DNA of 64,000 bases from an uncultured Spartobacteria bacterium (GCA_938011325.1 CALLUD010000007.1:359624-423623), one strand, 5' to 3'; numbered from the stretch's first letter, positions 28,990 through 38,405 are shown. The notes: generated from the letters alone by a model not told the origin. Translations and numbers: made by a program.

Positions 28990-29115
28990 GCATCTCATCT
29001 TCCTCCGAAGGCGGGGCCTTGGAGCAGGATTTGGCACCTGGTCACCCGGATCGTGGGATTCGAGTCGGTTGCCGTGGCTTCACAGGGCCTGTCCCTCTGC
29101 CACTCTCGATAAGAT
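28990..29115 (-). promoter_or_regulatory. SAM-I (S-box) riboswitch
   Basis: Read on the minus strand, the leader of thrC contains cttatcgagagtggcagagg, gacaggccctgtgaagcc, acggcaacc, ggtgccaaatcctgc and finally gaagatgag. These are the ordered conserved pieces of the SAM-I aptamer; cttatc pairs with gatgag to close P1 (about 29113 and 28994). High SAM should reduce expression of thrC and the sulfur-carrier gene. The expression platform between 28990 and the ATG at 28934 is short and could hide the ribosome site. Confidence 0.93.
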
Positions 29116-29258
29116 TGCCGAAGAAGCTAAACAGGCGGCCGGGGGCGTCAAGGGTTTTGTTCGGCATCGAGTGACGGCACAGCGCGATTTTCGCGAACTT
29201 CCCTCTTGCATTCGGGCGCTGTTGTGCGAGAAAACACGGCTCCCGTTTTCGGGGACGT

Positions 29259-29333
<75 letters not shown>

Positions 29334-29334
29334 G

Positions 29335-29844
29335 TTATTTCCCCTTGTAGGTGTAACTGAAGGTTGTCCCGGAGTCGTCGACGACCGCCGTATATTGCAC
29401 CACGATCTGCCTGCCTCGACGCGTGACCGTGCCCTCGAACGTGCCGGTGGCATTGAACTGGGGTTGTTTCCAGGTGCCTTCGAAGGCGATGGACGTCCCG
29501 GTTGCGGTGTAGGTGCCGGTGCTCTTGTTCGTGTAGCCGGTGCCCGGAGCCGTCGTCTTGACCTTTACCGTTCCCTTCTTGGTGAACTGAAACTCATTGT
29601 CGATCCTCACTTCGTAGCCGTTGAAGCTCACCGAGCCTTTGAGGATGAGCTTCAGCGACAGGCCAGAAGCGGGCGCGACACCGCGCACGCGAGTCTTTCC
29701 GGAAAATTTTCCCGGCGGAACATCCACCGAGCAGCGGCCTCGATAATTGCCCTTGAAGGCGGAGAGAATGGTGGTGTTCGGTGCGGCGACCGCGGAGAAA
29801 GCGGCGGCACACGTGAGAAAAAGAGCGAGGCGCAGGATGTTCAT
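29335..29844 (-). CDS. Exported beta-rich protein of unknown function, copy A
   Basis: A 169-residue protein with a signal peptide (MNILRLALFLTCAAAFSAVAA). The mature part is rich in Thr, Gly, Lys and alternating hydrophobics, suggesting an all-beta fold. Landmarks shared with the next upstream gene are LSAFKGNYRG, GKFSGKTRVRG, LKGSVSFNG, GTYTATGTSIAFEGTW, a GTFEGTV stretch and a final YTYKGK. The two genes are tandem paralogues separated by 65 bases. I do not recognise the family. The stop lies 2 bases from the tRNA-Lys end. Confidence 0.75.
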   Translation of the reverse strand: MNILRLALFLTCAAAFSAVAAPNTTILSAFKGNYRGRCSVDVPPGKFSGKTRVRGVAPASGLSLKLILKGSVSFNGYEVRIDNEFQFTKKGTVKVKTTAPGTGYTNKSTGTYTATGTSIAFEGTWKQPQFNATGTFEGTVTRRGRQIVVQYTAVVDDSGTTFSYTYKGK

Positions 29845-29909
29845 TCGCGCCTCCCATAGCGGAGCCCCCTGCCCGGAGCAAGGGAGGATGATCGCAGGGC
29901 GCCGGGCGC

Positions 29910-30428
29910 TCAGCTCCCGACGTAGGTGTAAATGTAGAATGGGTCGTCGTTACCGCTGACGAAGACCTTGTAGGTGAGCTTCAGCTTGCCCTTGTTGTTC
30001 ACCTTCACCGTGCCTTCGATCGTGCCCTTGGTGGCGCCGAGCGTCCAGTCGCCCTCGAAAGTGATGAGATTTTCCGTGGCGGTGTAGGTGCCTTCCACCT
30101 TCGTGCCGTGTGTGTCGCCGGGGGCGAGTTCCTTGATCTTCACCACGCCGGTCCTGGTGAATTTGAAATCGTTGTCGACGGGAAGATTCCGGCCGCGCGC
30201 ATTCACGGAACCCTTCGCGCTGAGGTTCGCGATCCGGTTGCCGCTGACCTTGCCCCGCACCCGGAACTTGCCGCTGAATTTGCTCGTGGCGGTCTTCACA
30301 CCGGCCTTTCCGCGGAAGTTGCCTTTGAAGGCCGAGAGGTCGGCTTGGTTTTTCTCGGCGATGGCGGAGGGGGTGAGAACGGCGAGGGCGATGACCGTCA
30401 GCAGCGACGGGAGTCGGAAGGACAGCAT
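29910..30428 (-). CDS. Exported beta-rich protein of unknown function, copy B
   Basis: A 172-residue paralogue of the gene at 29335-29844, with a signal peptide (MLSFRLPSLLTVIALAVL..AIA). It has the same repeated elements: LSAFKGNFRGKAG, KFSGKFRVRGKVSG, SAKGSVNARG, EGTYTATENLITFEGDW, GTIEGTVKV and YIYTYVGS. A single beta-barrel or beta-sandwich domain is likely. Function unknown. It is upstream of copy A on the same strand. Confidence 0.75.
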   Translation of the reverse strand: MLSFRLPSLLTVIALAVLTPSAIAEKNQADLSAFKGNFRGKAGVKTATSKFSGKFRVRGKVSGNRIANLSAKGSVNARGRNLPVDNDFKFTRTGVVKIKELAPGDTHGTKVEGTYTATENLITFEGDWTLGATKGTIEGTVKVNNKGKLKLTYKVFVSGNDDPFYIYTYVGS

Positions 30429-30470
30429 GGGTGACTCCTAAGACAGCTTTTGCTGCCAGGCAAGGGACGG

Positions 30471-31412
30471 CTACGCGTTCTTCTTCGGGAACGTCAGCGA
30501 GGCGAGAACGGAGGCAATGAGAAGCGTGCCCACAACTGCGAGGCTCTGGCCGGTGGTGATGTGGAACGGCGTCGCGGTGAGAAGCATTTTCACGCCGATG
30601 AAGATGAGAATTGCGGACAGGCCGTAGTGCAGGAAGCGGAAGATCGTGAGGATTCCCGCGAGGGCGAAATAGAGCGCGCGCAGGCCGAGGATCGCAAAGA
30701 TGTTCGACGTGAAAACGATGAACGGGTCGGTCGTGACCGCCAGCACCGCCGGGATGGAGTCGACGGCGAAAACGAGATCGGTCGTTTCAATGACGATGAG
30801 CACGAGGAACAGCGGGGTTGCGAACGTCCGGCCTGCCTCGCGGACGAAAAACTTCTGCTCACGAAATCCCGATGTGATCGGAACAAAGCGTCGGAAGAGG
30901 CGGAGAACGGGGTTTTTCTCGGGGTCGATCTCCTCCTTGTCGTCGCGCATCATCTTGATGCCTCCGTAAATGAGGATTGCTGCGAAGATGTAGATGACCC
31001 AGTGGAATCGCTCGACCAGCGCAATGCCGGCGAAAATCAGAACCGCACGCATGGCGAGCGCGCCGAGGATGCCCCAGAACAGCACGCGCTGCTGATAGGT
31101 CGCGTCGACCCGGAAGTATCGGAAGACGAGCGCAAAGACGAAGACGTTATCGACGCTGAGAGCGATCTCGACGAGATAGCCGGTGAGGAACTCGGTGCCG
31201 GCCGCGTGGCGAAGCTCCAGCGTGTCGTAGCTTCCAATCCAGCCGAGGTAGATTCCGCCGCAGAACAGCAGCGCCAGCCCCACGCGCAGCGCCGTGGCAA
31301 AGAGCGCCTCGCGCAGTTTCACCACGTGGACCTTCCGCTGGAAAATGCCGAGATCGAGCGCCAGCAGAATGGCCACGATCAAAAAGAAGAATGCCCACCA
31401 ATACCATTCCAT
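30471..31412 (-). CDS. TerC-family integral membrane protein
   Basis: A 313-residue membrane protein with about nine helices and the two TerC acidic signatures: LVEIALSVDNVFVFALVF and IETTDLVFAVDSIPAVLAV. Charged residues within these helices bind metal; relatives (Alx, MeeF/MeeY) export manganese and may load secreted metalloproteins. The N-terminus MEWYWWAFFFLIVAILLALD and length match. No metal riboswitch fits in the 29-base gap to the upstream aminotransferase gene, so it is probably cotranscribed with it. Confidence 0.92.
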   Translation of the reverse strand: MEWYWWAFFFLIVAILLALDLGIFQRKVHVVKLREALFATALRVGLALLFCGGIYLGWIGSYDTLELRHAAGTEFLTGYLVEIALSVDNVFVFALVFRYFRVDATYQQRVLFWGILGALAMRAVLIFAGIALVERFHWVIYIFAAILIYGGIKMMRDDKEEIDPEKNPVLRLFRRFVPITSGFREQKFFVREAGRTFATPLFLVLIVIETTDLVFAVDSIPAVLAVTTDPFIVFTSNIFAILGLRALYFALAGILTIFRFLHYGLSAILIFIGVKMLLTATPFHITTGQSLAVVGTLLIASVLASLTFPKKNA

Positions 31413-31441
31413 CGGATTACAAAAGTCGGCTCATGAATGGC

Positions 31442-32560
31442 TCAGCGAGCGTTGTCGCTCAGGATTTGCCCGAGAGCGTTGAGGACAATCTCGACATTGT
31501 CGGCGGTGGACGATTCGCCCATGAGGCCGATCCGCCACACCTTGCCCTTCATCGGGCCGAGGCCGGCGCCAATCTCGATGCCGAAATCGTGGAGAAGGCG
31601 CGAGCGCACCATGGCTTCGTCGACACCCGGGGGAACGGCGACGGAATTCAACTGCCAGAGCTGATGCCCCGGCTGGGAGGCAAGCTCGAGGCCGAGGCTT
31701 GAGAGTCCTTCCTTGAGCCGGATGTGATTTCGCTCGTGCCGGGCGAAGCGCGCTTCGAGACCTTCCTCGAGGACGAGCCGGAGCGCCTCGTGGAGCGCGT
31801 AGTTCATCGAAATCGGGGCCGTGTGGTGGTAAACGCGCTCCTCGCCCCAGTAGCCGGCAAGGAGGTTCACGTCGAGATACCAGCTCTGGACCCTGGTCTT
31901 TCGATTCGCCGCCACCTCCATTGCGCGATCGCTGAGCGACACGGGAGCGAGGCCGGGCGGGCAGCTCAGGCATTTCTGCGTGCCGCTGTAAACGGCGTCG
32001 ATGCCCCAGGCGTCGATTTCCACCGGACAGCCACCGAGCGAAGTGACGGTATCGAGGAGCATGAGGGCGCCCGCCTCGTGTGCGAGATGCGAGATTTCCT
32101 GCACGGGCGTCCAGGCGCCGGTCGAAGTTTCCGCATGGACGACGGCCACGAGCTTCACGGAGCGCCCTTTCAAGGCCCCGGCAATCTGCGCCGGCTCGAT
32201 GATGCGCCCCCACTCGGCCTCCACGCGGATGACCTTCGCTCCGCAACGCTCGGCGAGATCGGCCATGCGACCACCGAATACCCCATTCACGCCGATGACG
32301 ACTTCGTCACCCGGCTCGATGAGATTTACGAAGCAAAATTCCATTCCCGCGCTGCCCGTGCCGCTGACGGGGAAGGTCATGCGGTTCTGCGTGCGAAAAA
32401 CCGCCCGCAGCATTTCCTTGATCTCCTCCATCATCGCCACGAAGGCCGGGTCGAGATGCCCGACGAGCGGACGCGACATCGCCTCGAGCACCGAGGGCGC
32501 CACCATGCTTGGGCCCGGTCCGAGAAGCAGCCGGGAGGGCGGATAAAACGCGTCTGGCAT
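31442..32560 (-). CDS. Class V aminotransferase (serine/alanine-glyoxylate type)
   Basis: A 372-residue PLP enzyme of the alanine-glyoxylate/serine-glyoxylate aminotransferase group. It has LLGPGPSMVAPSVLEAMSRP at the N-terminus, the glycine-rich VSGTGSAGMEF, HAETSTGAW, the PLP-binding aspartate in LMLLDTVTSLGG, and the Schiff-base Lys196 in YSGTQKCLSCPPG. It interconverts glyoxylate and an amino acid in the cytoplasm; the exact donor cannot be read. I chose the ATG at 32560 because relatives start just before PSRLLLGPGP. It lies 25 bases after the HdeD-like gene. Confidence 0.9.
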   Translation of the reverse strand: MPDAFYPPSRLLLGPGPSMVAPSVLEAMSRPLVGHLDPAFVAMMEEIKEMLRAVFRTQNRMTFPVSGTGSAGMEFCFVNLIEPGDEVVIGVNGVFGGRMADLAERCGAKVIRVEAEWGRIIEPAQIAGALKGRSVKLVAVVHAETSTGAWTPVQEISHLAHEAGALMLLDTVTSLGGCPVEIDAWGIDAVYSGTQKCLSCPPGLAPVSLSDRAMEVAANRKTRVQSWYLDVNLLAGYWGEERVYHHTAPISMNYALHEALRLVLEEGLEARFARHERNHIRLKEGLSSLGLELASQPGHQLWQLNSVAVPPGVDEAMVRSRLLHDFGIEIGAGLGPMKGKVWRIGLMGESSTADNVEIVLNALGQILSDNAR

Positions 32561-32585
32561 CACCTGCGGGTTCGATTTCGAGCAG

Positions 32586-33134
32586 TCACGCGGCCTTGCC
32601 GGATCCCGCCGCGAAACCAAGCAGCGAAACGCCGTAGAAGACGGAGTTGATGCCGTAGAGGAGGCCGATCGCCCAGGCGGCGCTCGATGGAAATTCCGAG
32701 AGGATCATTCCTCCGAGCACGATGGACACGATGCCATTGAGGAGGACGAGCGGCCATGCCTTGTTGCTGCGCAGGGAGAATGCGGAGATGATGAAGACGG
32801 CGCCTTCCGCGAAGAAAAATGCGGCGAGCACGGCGGTCAGCGCAAGCACGCCGGGCTGGATGTAAACGATCAGCGCGAGGCCGGCGAGGAGCCGGATCAA
32901 GGCGAGAAGGCACGTCGCGATGCGGTGGTTCTTCTCGTGCCCGAATGCGACCCCTCCGATCGAGAAGACTCCGGAGATCACCAGAAGAATGCCGAGCACC
33001 TGCTCGACGGCCACGGTCATTGCCAGCGGAAAGCCGATCGCGAAGAAGCCGACGACCAGGGAAAAGATGCCGAAGAAAATGAGCCAGCCTCGGCTTCGTT
33101 TGATGAAATCAGGACCCGGCAATCCGTTGGACAT
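32586..33134 (-). CDS. HdeD-family membrane protein
   Basis: A 182-residue protein with six predicted helices in paired hairpins (for example LIFFGIFSLVVGFFAIGFPL and LLVISGVFSIGGVAFG), the arrangement of the HdeD/DUF308 family. In enterobacteria HdeD is linked to acid resistance at high cell density; here the role is open. It is in the same orientation as the aminotransferase and the lipocalin, with gaps of 25 and 32 bases, so a four-gene run with terC is possible. Confidence 0.85.
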   Translation of the reverse strand: MSNGLPGPDFIKRSRGWLIFFGIFSLVVGFFAIGFPLAMTVAVEQVLGILLVISGVFSIGGVAFGHEKNHRIATCLLALIRLLAGLALIVYIQPGVLALTAVLAAFFFAEGAVFIISAFSLRSNKAWPLVLLNGIVSIVLGGMILSEFPSSAAWAIGLLYGINSVFYGVSLLGFAAGSGKAA

Positions 33135-33166
33135 GGCCCGATGCTAGCTTGTGGACGTGGCGCGCG

Positions 33167-33709
33167 TCAAAGGCGATCGGAGGCGGGAACGACGCGAACA
33201 TTCTGTGGAGTCCGCTCCAGCCGGGAGGGGTCGTAGCCTTTCGCGACGACCTCGGAGATGATCCGCTCGTAGAGCTCGTCGGAGATTTTCGGCTCGCGCG
33301 CGAGGATCCACAGGTATTTCCGCGAGGGATGCCCCACGATGGCCCAGGAGTAATCGGGGGCGAGGCCAATGATCCAGTAGTCACCGGTGATGAACGGCAC
33401 GCCGAAGTTCACCTTGAGCTTCGTGTGTCGTGAACCCGGAACGACGGTCGCCGTGCCCGTGGTTTCGTCGGTGGCGCCGTCGCGAGTCGTGCAGCGATTG
33501 ATGACTCGAATGGTTCCGTCCTGCTGCGGCCCGTAGTCGGCGGTGACGTTGCCGGCGCACTGCCGCTGGAACCCGTGCGGGTAGCGCGCGATCTCATACC
33601 ACCTGCCCGAGTAGCGTTCGATATCCACCTCCGGCACGGTGCTGAGGTCGGATTGGGAGGCACAGGCGGAAAGTAACGCGCAGGCGAGCAGGGTCATTGA
33701 AGTTTTCAT
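33167..33709 (-). CDS. blc: Lipocalin-family outer membrane lipoprotein (Blc-like)
   Basis: A 180-residue lipocalin with lipobox LLSAC (Cys16). The lipocalin signatures are clear: YSGRWYEIARYPHGFQRQC (GxW motif), NVTADYGPQQDG, and DYWIIGLAPDYSWAIVGHPS near the C-terminal strands. Blc proteins bind lysophospholipids and help membrane maintenance. Length fits. It is divergent from the OppA-like gene, with only 22 bases between the chosen starts, so the promoters must overlap coding sequence. Confidence 0.93.
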   Translation of the reverse strand: MKTSMTLLACALLSACASQSDLSTVPEVDIERYSGRWYEIARYPHGFQRQCAGNVTADYGPQQDGTIRVINRCTTRDGATDETTGTATVVPGSRHTKLKVNFGVPFITGDYWIIGLAPDYSWAIVGHPSRKYLWILAREPKISDELYERIISEVVAKGYDPSRLERTPQNVRVVPASDRL

Positions 33710-33731
33710 GGGAGCACTCTATGTCATTCGA

Positions 33732-35333
33732 ATGCGAACCTCCCGGTGGACCCAGCTTTTGCTGCTGTTTTTGGTCGGCCTGGTTGTTGCCGGGTGCAGC
33801 CCGCGGGGAAAGCGGGCGGATCTCGTGATGATCAACGGTGCGGAGCCCGAGTCGCTGGACCCCGCGATCATTACCGGCCAGCCCGAGGGCCGCGTGGTGC
33901 GGGCGCTCTTCGAGGGGCTCACGTCGATGGACGCATTTGGAAAGGCGGTTCCCGGTGTCGCGGAGTCGTGGGAGATTTCGGAAGACGGAAAGGTTTATAC
34001 CTTCAAGATTCGTCCCGACGCGAAATGGAGCGATGGCACGCCGATGACCGCGCACGATTTCGTGAAGTCGTGGAAGCGCACGCTCACGCCCGAGACCGCC
34101 TCGGCCTACAATTACCAGCTCTACTACATCAAGAACGCGCAGCCCTTCGCCGAGGGGAAGATCGATGATTTCTCGCAGGTCGGCGTGAAGGCGCTCGACG
34201 ACCGCACGCTCGAGGTCACGCTCGAAAATCCGACGTCGTTCTTCCTCGATCTTTGCGCATTCCCGACGCTTTTTCCCGTGCCGGTCGACGTGGTCGAAGC
34301 GAAGGGGGACGACTGGATCAAACCCGGCAACCTGGTCGGAAACGGGCCGTTCGTGCTCGAAGACTGGCGCATCAACGATCGCATCCGTTTGCGGAAAAAT
34401 CCGAACTACTGGGACCACGAGAACGTGCGTCTAGAGACGGTTGATTTGCTTCCGATCGCGAAGGCAAACGTGGCCTTCAACTTCTTCGCGAGCGGCGAGG
34501 CCGATCTTTCCCTCGACAAGGGGCTCGCGCCGACGGCGTTGCTCGACCGGCTGCGGGGCGAGCCGTATTTCCACGCGTCGCCATTTCTCGGGAACTACTT
34601 CCTGCGCTTCAACTGCGCGAGAGGGCCGTTCATGGACGTTCGCGTGCGCAAGGCGTTTTCGCTCGCGATCGACAAGGAGCGCATCGTCACGAAGATCACC
34701 CGTGCCGGGGAAATTCCCGCGCCGACTCTCGTGCCCCCTGGTCTCGAAGGTTATGTCGCGCCCGAGGGGCTATCCTACAATCCCGAGGAGGCGCGGCGTT
34801 TGCTGGCCGAGGCGGGCTTTCCCAATGGGAAGGGATTTCCGTTGGTGCGGTATCTCTACAGCGAAAGCGAGGTCAACGAGGCGATCGCGGTGGAGTTGCA
34901 GAGCATGTGGCGGGAGGTGCTGGGCGTCACGGTTTCCCTCGCCCGCCAGGAGTGGAAGGTTTACCTGAACTCGCAAAAGGAACTCGATTACGACATCAGC
35001 CGTTCGAGCTGGGTGGGCGACTATCCCGATCCCAACACGTTTCTCGATCTCTTCGTGACGGGTGGCGGCAACAACAACACCGGCTGGAGCGACCCGGAAT
35101 ACGACCGGTTGATCGCCGATGCGGCGAAGGAAACCGATCCGGTGAAACGCATGGAACTCCTTTCGCGGGCGGAGAAAATTCTCGTCGAAGAGCAGGTTCC
35201 GATTTGCCCGATTTATTACTGGGTGAGCATCCAGCTCTACGATCCCGCGAAGATCGGCGGTATCGAGCCAAACGTGCTGGACGAGCACTCGATCCGCTGG
35301 ATGTTCCTGAAGGACGGGGAAGCCGGGCCCTGA
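33732..35333 (+). CDS. OppA-like peptide-binding lipoprotein
   Basis: A 533-residue solute-binding protein of the SBP_bac_5 family. The signal MRTSRWTQLLLLFLVGLVVAGC has a lipobox VAGC with Cys22. The mature protein starts with LVMINGAEPESLDPAIITG, the conserved region facing the ligand site, and includes KPGNLVGNGPFVLEDWRIND, another family landmark. It should bind oligopeptides in the periplasm. No permease or ATPase genes adjoin it, so it is an orphan that must use a transporter encoded elsewhere. I chose 33732 over in-frame starts at 33639 and 33708 because it gives a clean signal peptide. Confidence 0.88.
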   Translation: MRTSRWTQLLLLFLVGLVVAGCSPRGKRADLVMINGAEPESLDPAIITGQPEGRVVRALFEGLTSMDAFGKAVPGVAESWEISEDGKVYTFKIRPDAKWSDGTPMTAHDFVKSWKRTLTPETASAYNYQLYYIKNAQPFAEGKIDDFSQVGVKALDDRTLEVTLENPTSFFLDLCAFPTLFPVPVDVVEAKGDDWIKPGNLVGNGPFVLEDWRINDRIRLRKNPNYWDHENVRLETVDLLPIAKANVAFNFFASGEADLSLDKGLAPTALLDRLRGEPYFHASPFLGNYFLRFNCARGPFMDVRVRKAFSLAIDKERIVTKITRAGEIPAPTLVPPGLEGYVAPEGLSYNPEEARRLLAEAGFPNGKGFPLVRYLYSESEVNEAIAVELQSMWREVLGVTVSLARQEWKVYLNSQKELDYDISRSSWVGDYPDPNTFLDLFVTGGGNNNTGWSDPEYDRLIADAAKETDPVKRMELLSRAEKILVEEQVPICPIYYWVSIQLYDPAKIGGIEPNVLDEHSIRWMFLKDGEAGP

Positions 35334-35336
35334 GGA

Positions 35337-38300
35337 TCAGGCGTTTGCCGCCGCCGCGCGCGACAGGGCGTCTTCCAGGGCGTCGGGACGGATCGGCTTC
35401 TGGAGGTAATCGTCCATGCCGGCCTGGAGGCAGCGCTCGCGGTCGTCGGGCATCGCGTCGGCCGTGATCGCAATGATCGGGATGCGCGAGCCGAATGCGC
35501 GAATTGCGCGCGTGGCGCTGAGGCCGTCCATTTCCGGCATCTGGAGATCCATAAGGATGGCGTCGAACGAGCCGTTCTTCACCGCCTCGACGCATTCGAG
35601 ACCGTTACAAACCAGCTCGGGCGAATAGCCCATGCCGTCGAGGAGCTTCTTGGCGAGCTTGCGGTTGATCGCGTTGTCATCGGCGACAAGGATGCGTTTG
35701 CGGGTTGTCGCGGGGGCTTTTTCGGTCTGGGGCGACGACTCTTTGATAGGCAGGTTCAACGAGCCCTGCGCCGTTTCGGGCATGATGGTGGCGCGCGGCA
35801 CAACACGTGGTGCGGCGCGGAAGATCATTTCCGCGAGGGCCGACATGCGGATGGGCTTCGGAAGCCGGTAAAACGACTCAACGGGGCCGCGCTTCGAGGT
35901 TGGCAGGCGCTGGGGATTTCCCATCAACACGACCGAACCCACGTTTCGACGTGGCATGTGGCGCAGGCGATCGGCGAGGCGGTCGCCTGCGATGTCGGGT
36001 AGATCGAGGTCGACGAGGGCAACGTCGAACCGGCGGTATTCCGCGGCGAACAGAGCGTCACGTCCGCGCGGGCACACCTCGACCTGCATGCCCCAGTAGC
36101 TGAGCTGTCGCGCGAGCACGGCGCGAAGTGTGGAGTTGCTCTCCGCGACGAGAATGCGCATGCCACTGGCGGAGCGCTCGGGCGGGGTGGCGATGGTGAT
36201 CTTGAGGGGAATCTCGAACCAGAATGTCGATCCGATGCCCGGGGTGCTTTCCACGCCGATCTCACCGCCCATCATGTTGATGAGGCGCTTGCAGATCGCG
36301 AGGCCAAGGCCGGTGCCGCCGTGTTTGCGCGTGGCCGAGGAGTCGGCCTGACTGAACGGCTTGAAGAGCTTTTCCTGCTCCGTGAGCGAAATGCCGGGGC
36401 CGGTGTCCGCAACCTCGACGCGGAGGCGTCCGCCCGGCGCCAGCCGCGCGGCAACGGTGACCTGACCCTCGTCGGTGAACTTTACCGCGTTGCCGGTGAG
36501 GTTGATCAAAATCTGGCGAAGTCGCGCGCGATCGCCGATGACCTCTGCGGGCAGGCCGGGGTCGAGGTCGGCGATGAGGTCCACGTCCTTTGACGAGGCG
36601 GTCTGGCTGAGGACGTCGATGGCGTCCTCGATGCAGCCGCGCAGCTCGAACTTCCGATTGTCGAGCTCGATGCCCTTCGCTTCCATCTTGCTGAATTCGA
36701 GAATGTCGTTCAGCAGGTGCAGCAGGCTGTCGCTGCTCGTGCGGATGGTATCGATGTAATCCCGCTGCTGATCGTTCAGCTCGGTATTGAGCAGGAGGCC
36801 GGTGAAGCCGATGACGGCGTTGAGCGGAGTGCGAATTTCGTGGCTCATCACCGCGAGGAATTCACTCTTGGCGCGATCGGCCGACTCCGCGAGCTCCTTC
36901 TCACGCGTGAGACGGGCTTCCATTTCCTTGGCGGCGGAGATGTCGCTCTGGATCATGACGAGACGCGTGATCTCGCCCTTGTCGTCGAGCAGCGGCTGAA
37001 TCTCAACGCGCGCCCAGTATTCCTCGCGATCCTTTCGGGTGAGGAGGAGTTCCGCGTTACGCCCGTTGCCGGCGGTGGCATCGTGAACCAGCGCGGCGAG
37101 TGACTCGGATTTCCCCTGTGTCGTAACGAGGTCCTTGATGGGCTGGTTGATCGCTTCCTCGCTGGTGAAGCCGGTCGCGCGTGTGAACGCCGCATTGACC
37201 CACCGGATGCGGCCGTCGGGGCTTGTAAGGCATACGGCGTTGTCCGTGCGGCTCGCAATAAGCGCAAGGGCCGCCATTTCGTCCTGCTCGCGCCGGTGCG
37301 CGGTGATGTCGTGAAGAACGCTGTCGCAACGCTTCGCGACGTATTCGTTGTCCTCGAGTTCGTAGGTGACCACGCCGCGCTCGTTGAACCAGATCAGTTC
37401 GCCCGCGGCATTGCGCGCGCGGTAGTCGACTTCATACGTGGGGTTCTCCGGAGTTGTGCGACGGGCGGCGGTCCGCACCGCCTGGGCGTCCTCGGGGTGC
37501 AGATGGTTGAGCCATTCCTCGAAATGGAGGGGCATGCGCTCGAAGGCGATGCCAAGGTGCTTGAGCGTGTCGCCGTCCCACAACAGACGATCGCTCTCCA
37601 TGTCGCGATAGACGACGAGTTGTCCGAGCGCCTGCACGAGCCGCTGGTTGCGTGCTTCCTGCCATTGCTGGCCGCGCGCGGCCTCGCCCCCGGTCGTCTC
37701 GGAAATGATATGCGCCGAGCGGATGTTGAAATAGATCAACGAAACAACGCCGCACGCGATGACCGCAATGCCGACGCCGAAAAGCACCCATGCTCGCAGC
37801 GTCGTGAGCGTGTTTTCCAAGGTGCTCACCTCGAGTTCGGTCGCGACCGCCGAGCCATTGCCAAAAGGGACGGCAGCCGGACGAAACGTGCGGTAGCCAT
37901 CGTTGGTCGAGACGTCCGAGGCGCCTTGTTCGCCGCGGGCCAGCGCATTCTCAACCACCTCGTAGGCGGGGTCCGCTTCGTTGAGCGGGGAATGAATGTC
38001 GGTCGGATCGACGGGGCGTTGCATTCCGATCTCGCCCGCGACGGTTTCCGTGTCGAGGATCACCGCGACCCTTCCGCCCTCCATCGCGAACGTGCGAATG
38101 CGGGTGATTTCCGGAAAATTCTGGTGCAACGCGACCAGCGGGCGAAGGGCGCGTTTGTGCTCCTCGGTCCACATTGATCCATGGGCGACGAGCCGGTGGT
38201 GAAGGTTCTTGTCGAGAACGAGTGACGCGGTGCGGGCGGCGTCCATCGCCGTTTTTTCCAGGGACTGAACGAGCTTCTCCTCACCGTATTTGCCGGCCAG

Positions 38301-38405
38301 AAGGACAGCCGTCACGCTGCACGTGCCGAGCACGACAAAAATCAGAAACGCCTCGCGCGCGGGGCGCAGGGCGGTGCTGAGCGTGACTGGAAGCGAAACG
38401 GCCAT
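35337..38405 (-). CDS. Membrane-bound hybrid histidine kinase with two receiver domains
   Basis: A 1022-residue sensor. Two transmembrane helices (about 17-39 and 221-243) flank a periplasmic domain of about 180 residues. Two PAS domains follow (about 265-385 and 390-500), then HisKA with SHEIRTPLNA and His522, HATPase_c (DTGPGIS, GGTGLGL), and two receivers. The first receiver has phospho-acceptor Asp799 (VALVDLDLPD) but its acidic pocket reads AESN, one acid short, so it may be weakly active. The second is standard, with VADDNAINR and Asp953 in MDLQMPEMDG. The signal is unknown. It ends 3 bases from the convergent OppA-like gene. Confidence 0.93.
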   Translation of the reverse strand: MAVSLPVTLSTALRPAREAFLIFVVLGTCSVTAVLLAGKYGEEKLVQSLEKTAMDAARTASLVLDKNLHHRLVAHGSMWTEEHKRALRPLVALHQNFPEITRIRTFAMEGGRVAVILDTETVAGEIGMQRPVDPTDIHSPLNEADPAYEVVENALARGEQGASDVSTNDGYRTFRPAAVPFGNGSAVATELEVSTLENTLTTLRAWVLFGVGIAVIACGVVSLIYFNIRSAHIISETTGGEAARGQQWQEARNQRLVQALGQLVVYRDMESDRLLWDGDTLKHLGIAFERMPLHFEEWLNHLHPEDAQAVRTAARRTTPENPTYEVDYRARNAAGELIWFNERGVVTYELEDNEYVAKRCDSVLHDITAHRREQDEMAALALIASRTDNAVCLTSPDGRIRWVNAAFTRATGFTSEEAINQPIKDLVTTQGKSESLAALVHDATAGNGRNAELLLTRKDREEYWARVEIQPLLDDKGEITRLVMIQSDISAAKEMEARLTREKELAESADRAKSEFLAVMSHEIRTPLNAVIGFTGLLLNTELNDQQRDYIDTIRTSSDSLLHLLNDILEFSKMEAKGIELDNRKFELRGCIEDAIDVLSQTASSKDVDLIADLDPGLPAEVIGDRARLRQILINLTGNAVKFTDEGQVTVAARLAPGGRLRVEVADTGPGISLTEQEKLFKPFSQADSSATRKHGGTGLGLAICKRLINMMGGEIGVESTPGIGSTFWFEIPLKITIATPPERSASGMRILVAESNSTLRAVLARQLSYWGMQVEVCPRGRDALFAAEYRRFDVALVDLDLPDIAGDRLADRLRHMPRRNVGSVVLMGNPQRLPTSKRGPVESFYRLPKPIRMSALAEMIFRAAPRVVPRATIMPETAQGSLNLPIKESSPQTEKAPATTRKRILVADDNAINRKLAKKLLDGMGYSPELVCNGLECVEAVKNGSFDAILMDLQMPEMDGLSATRAIRAFGSRIPIIAITADAMPDDRERCLQAGMDDYLQKPIRPDALEDALSRAAAANA

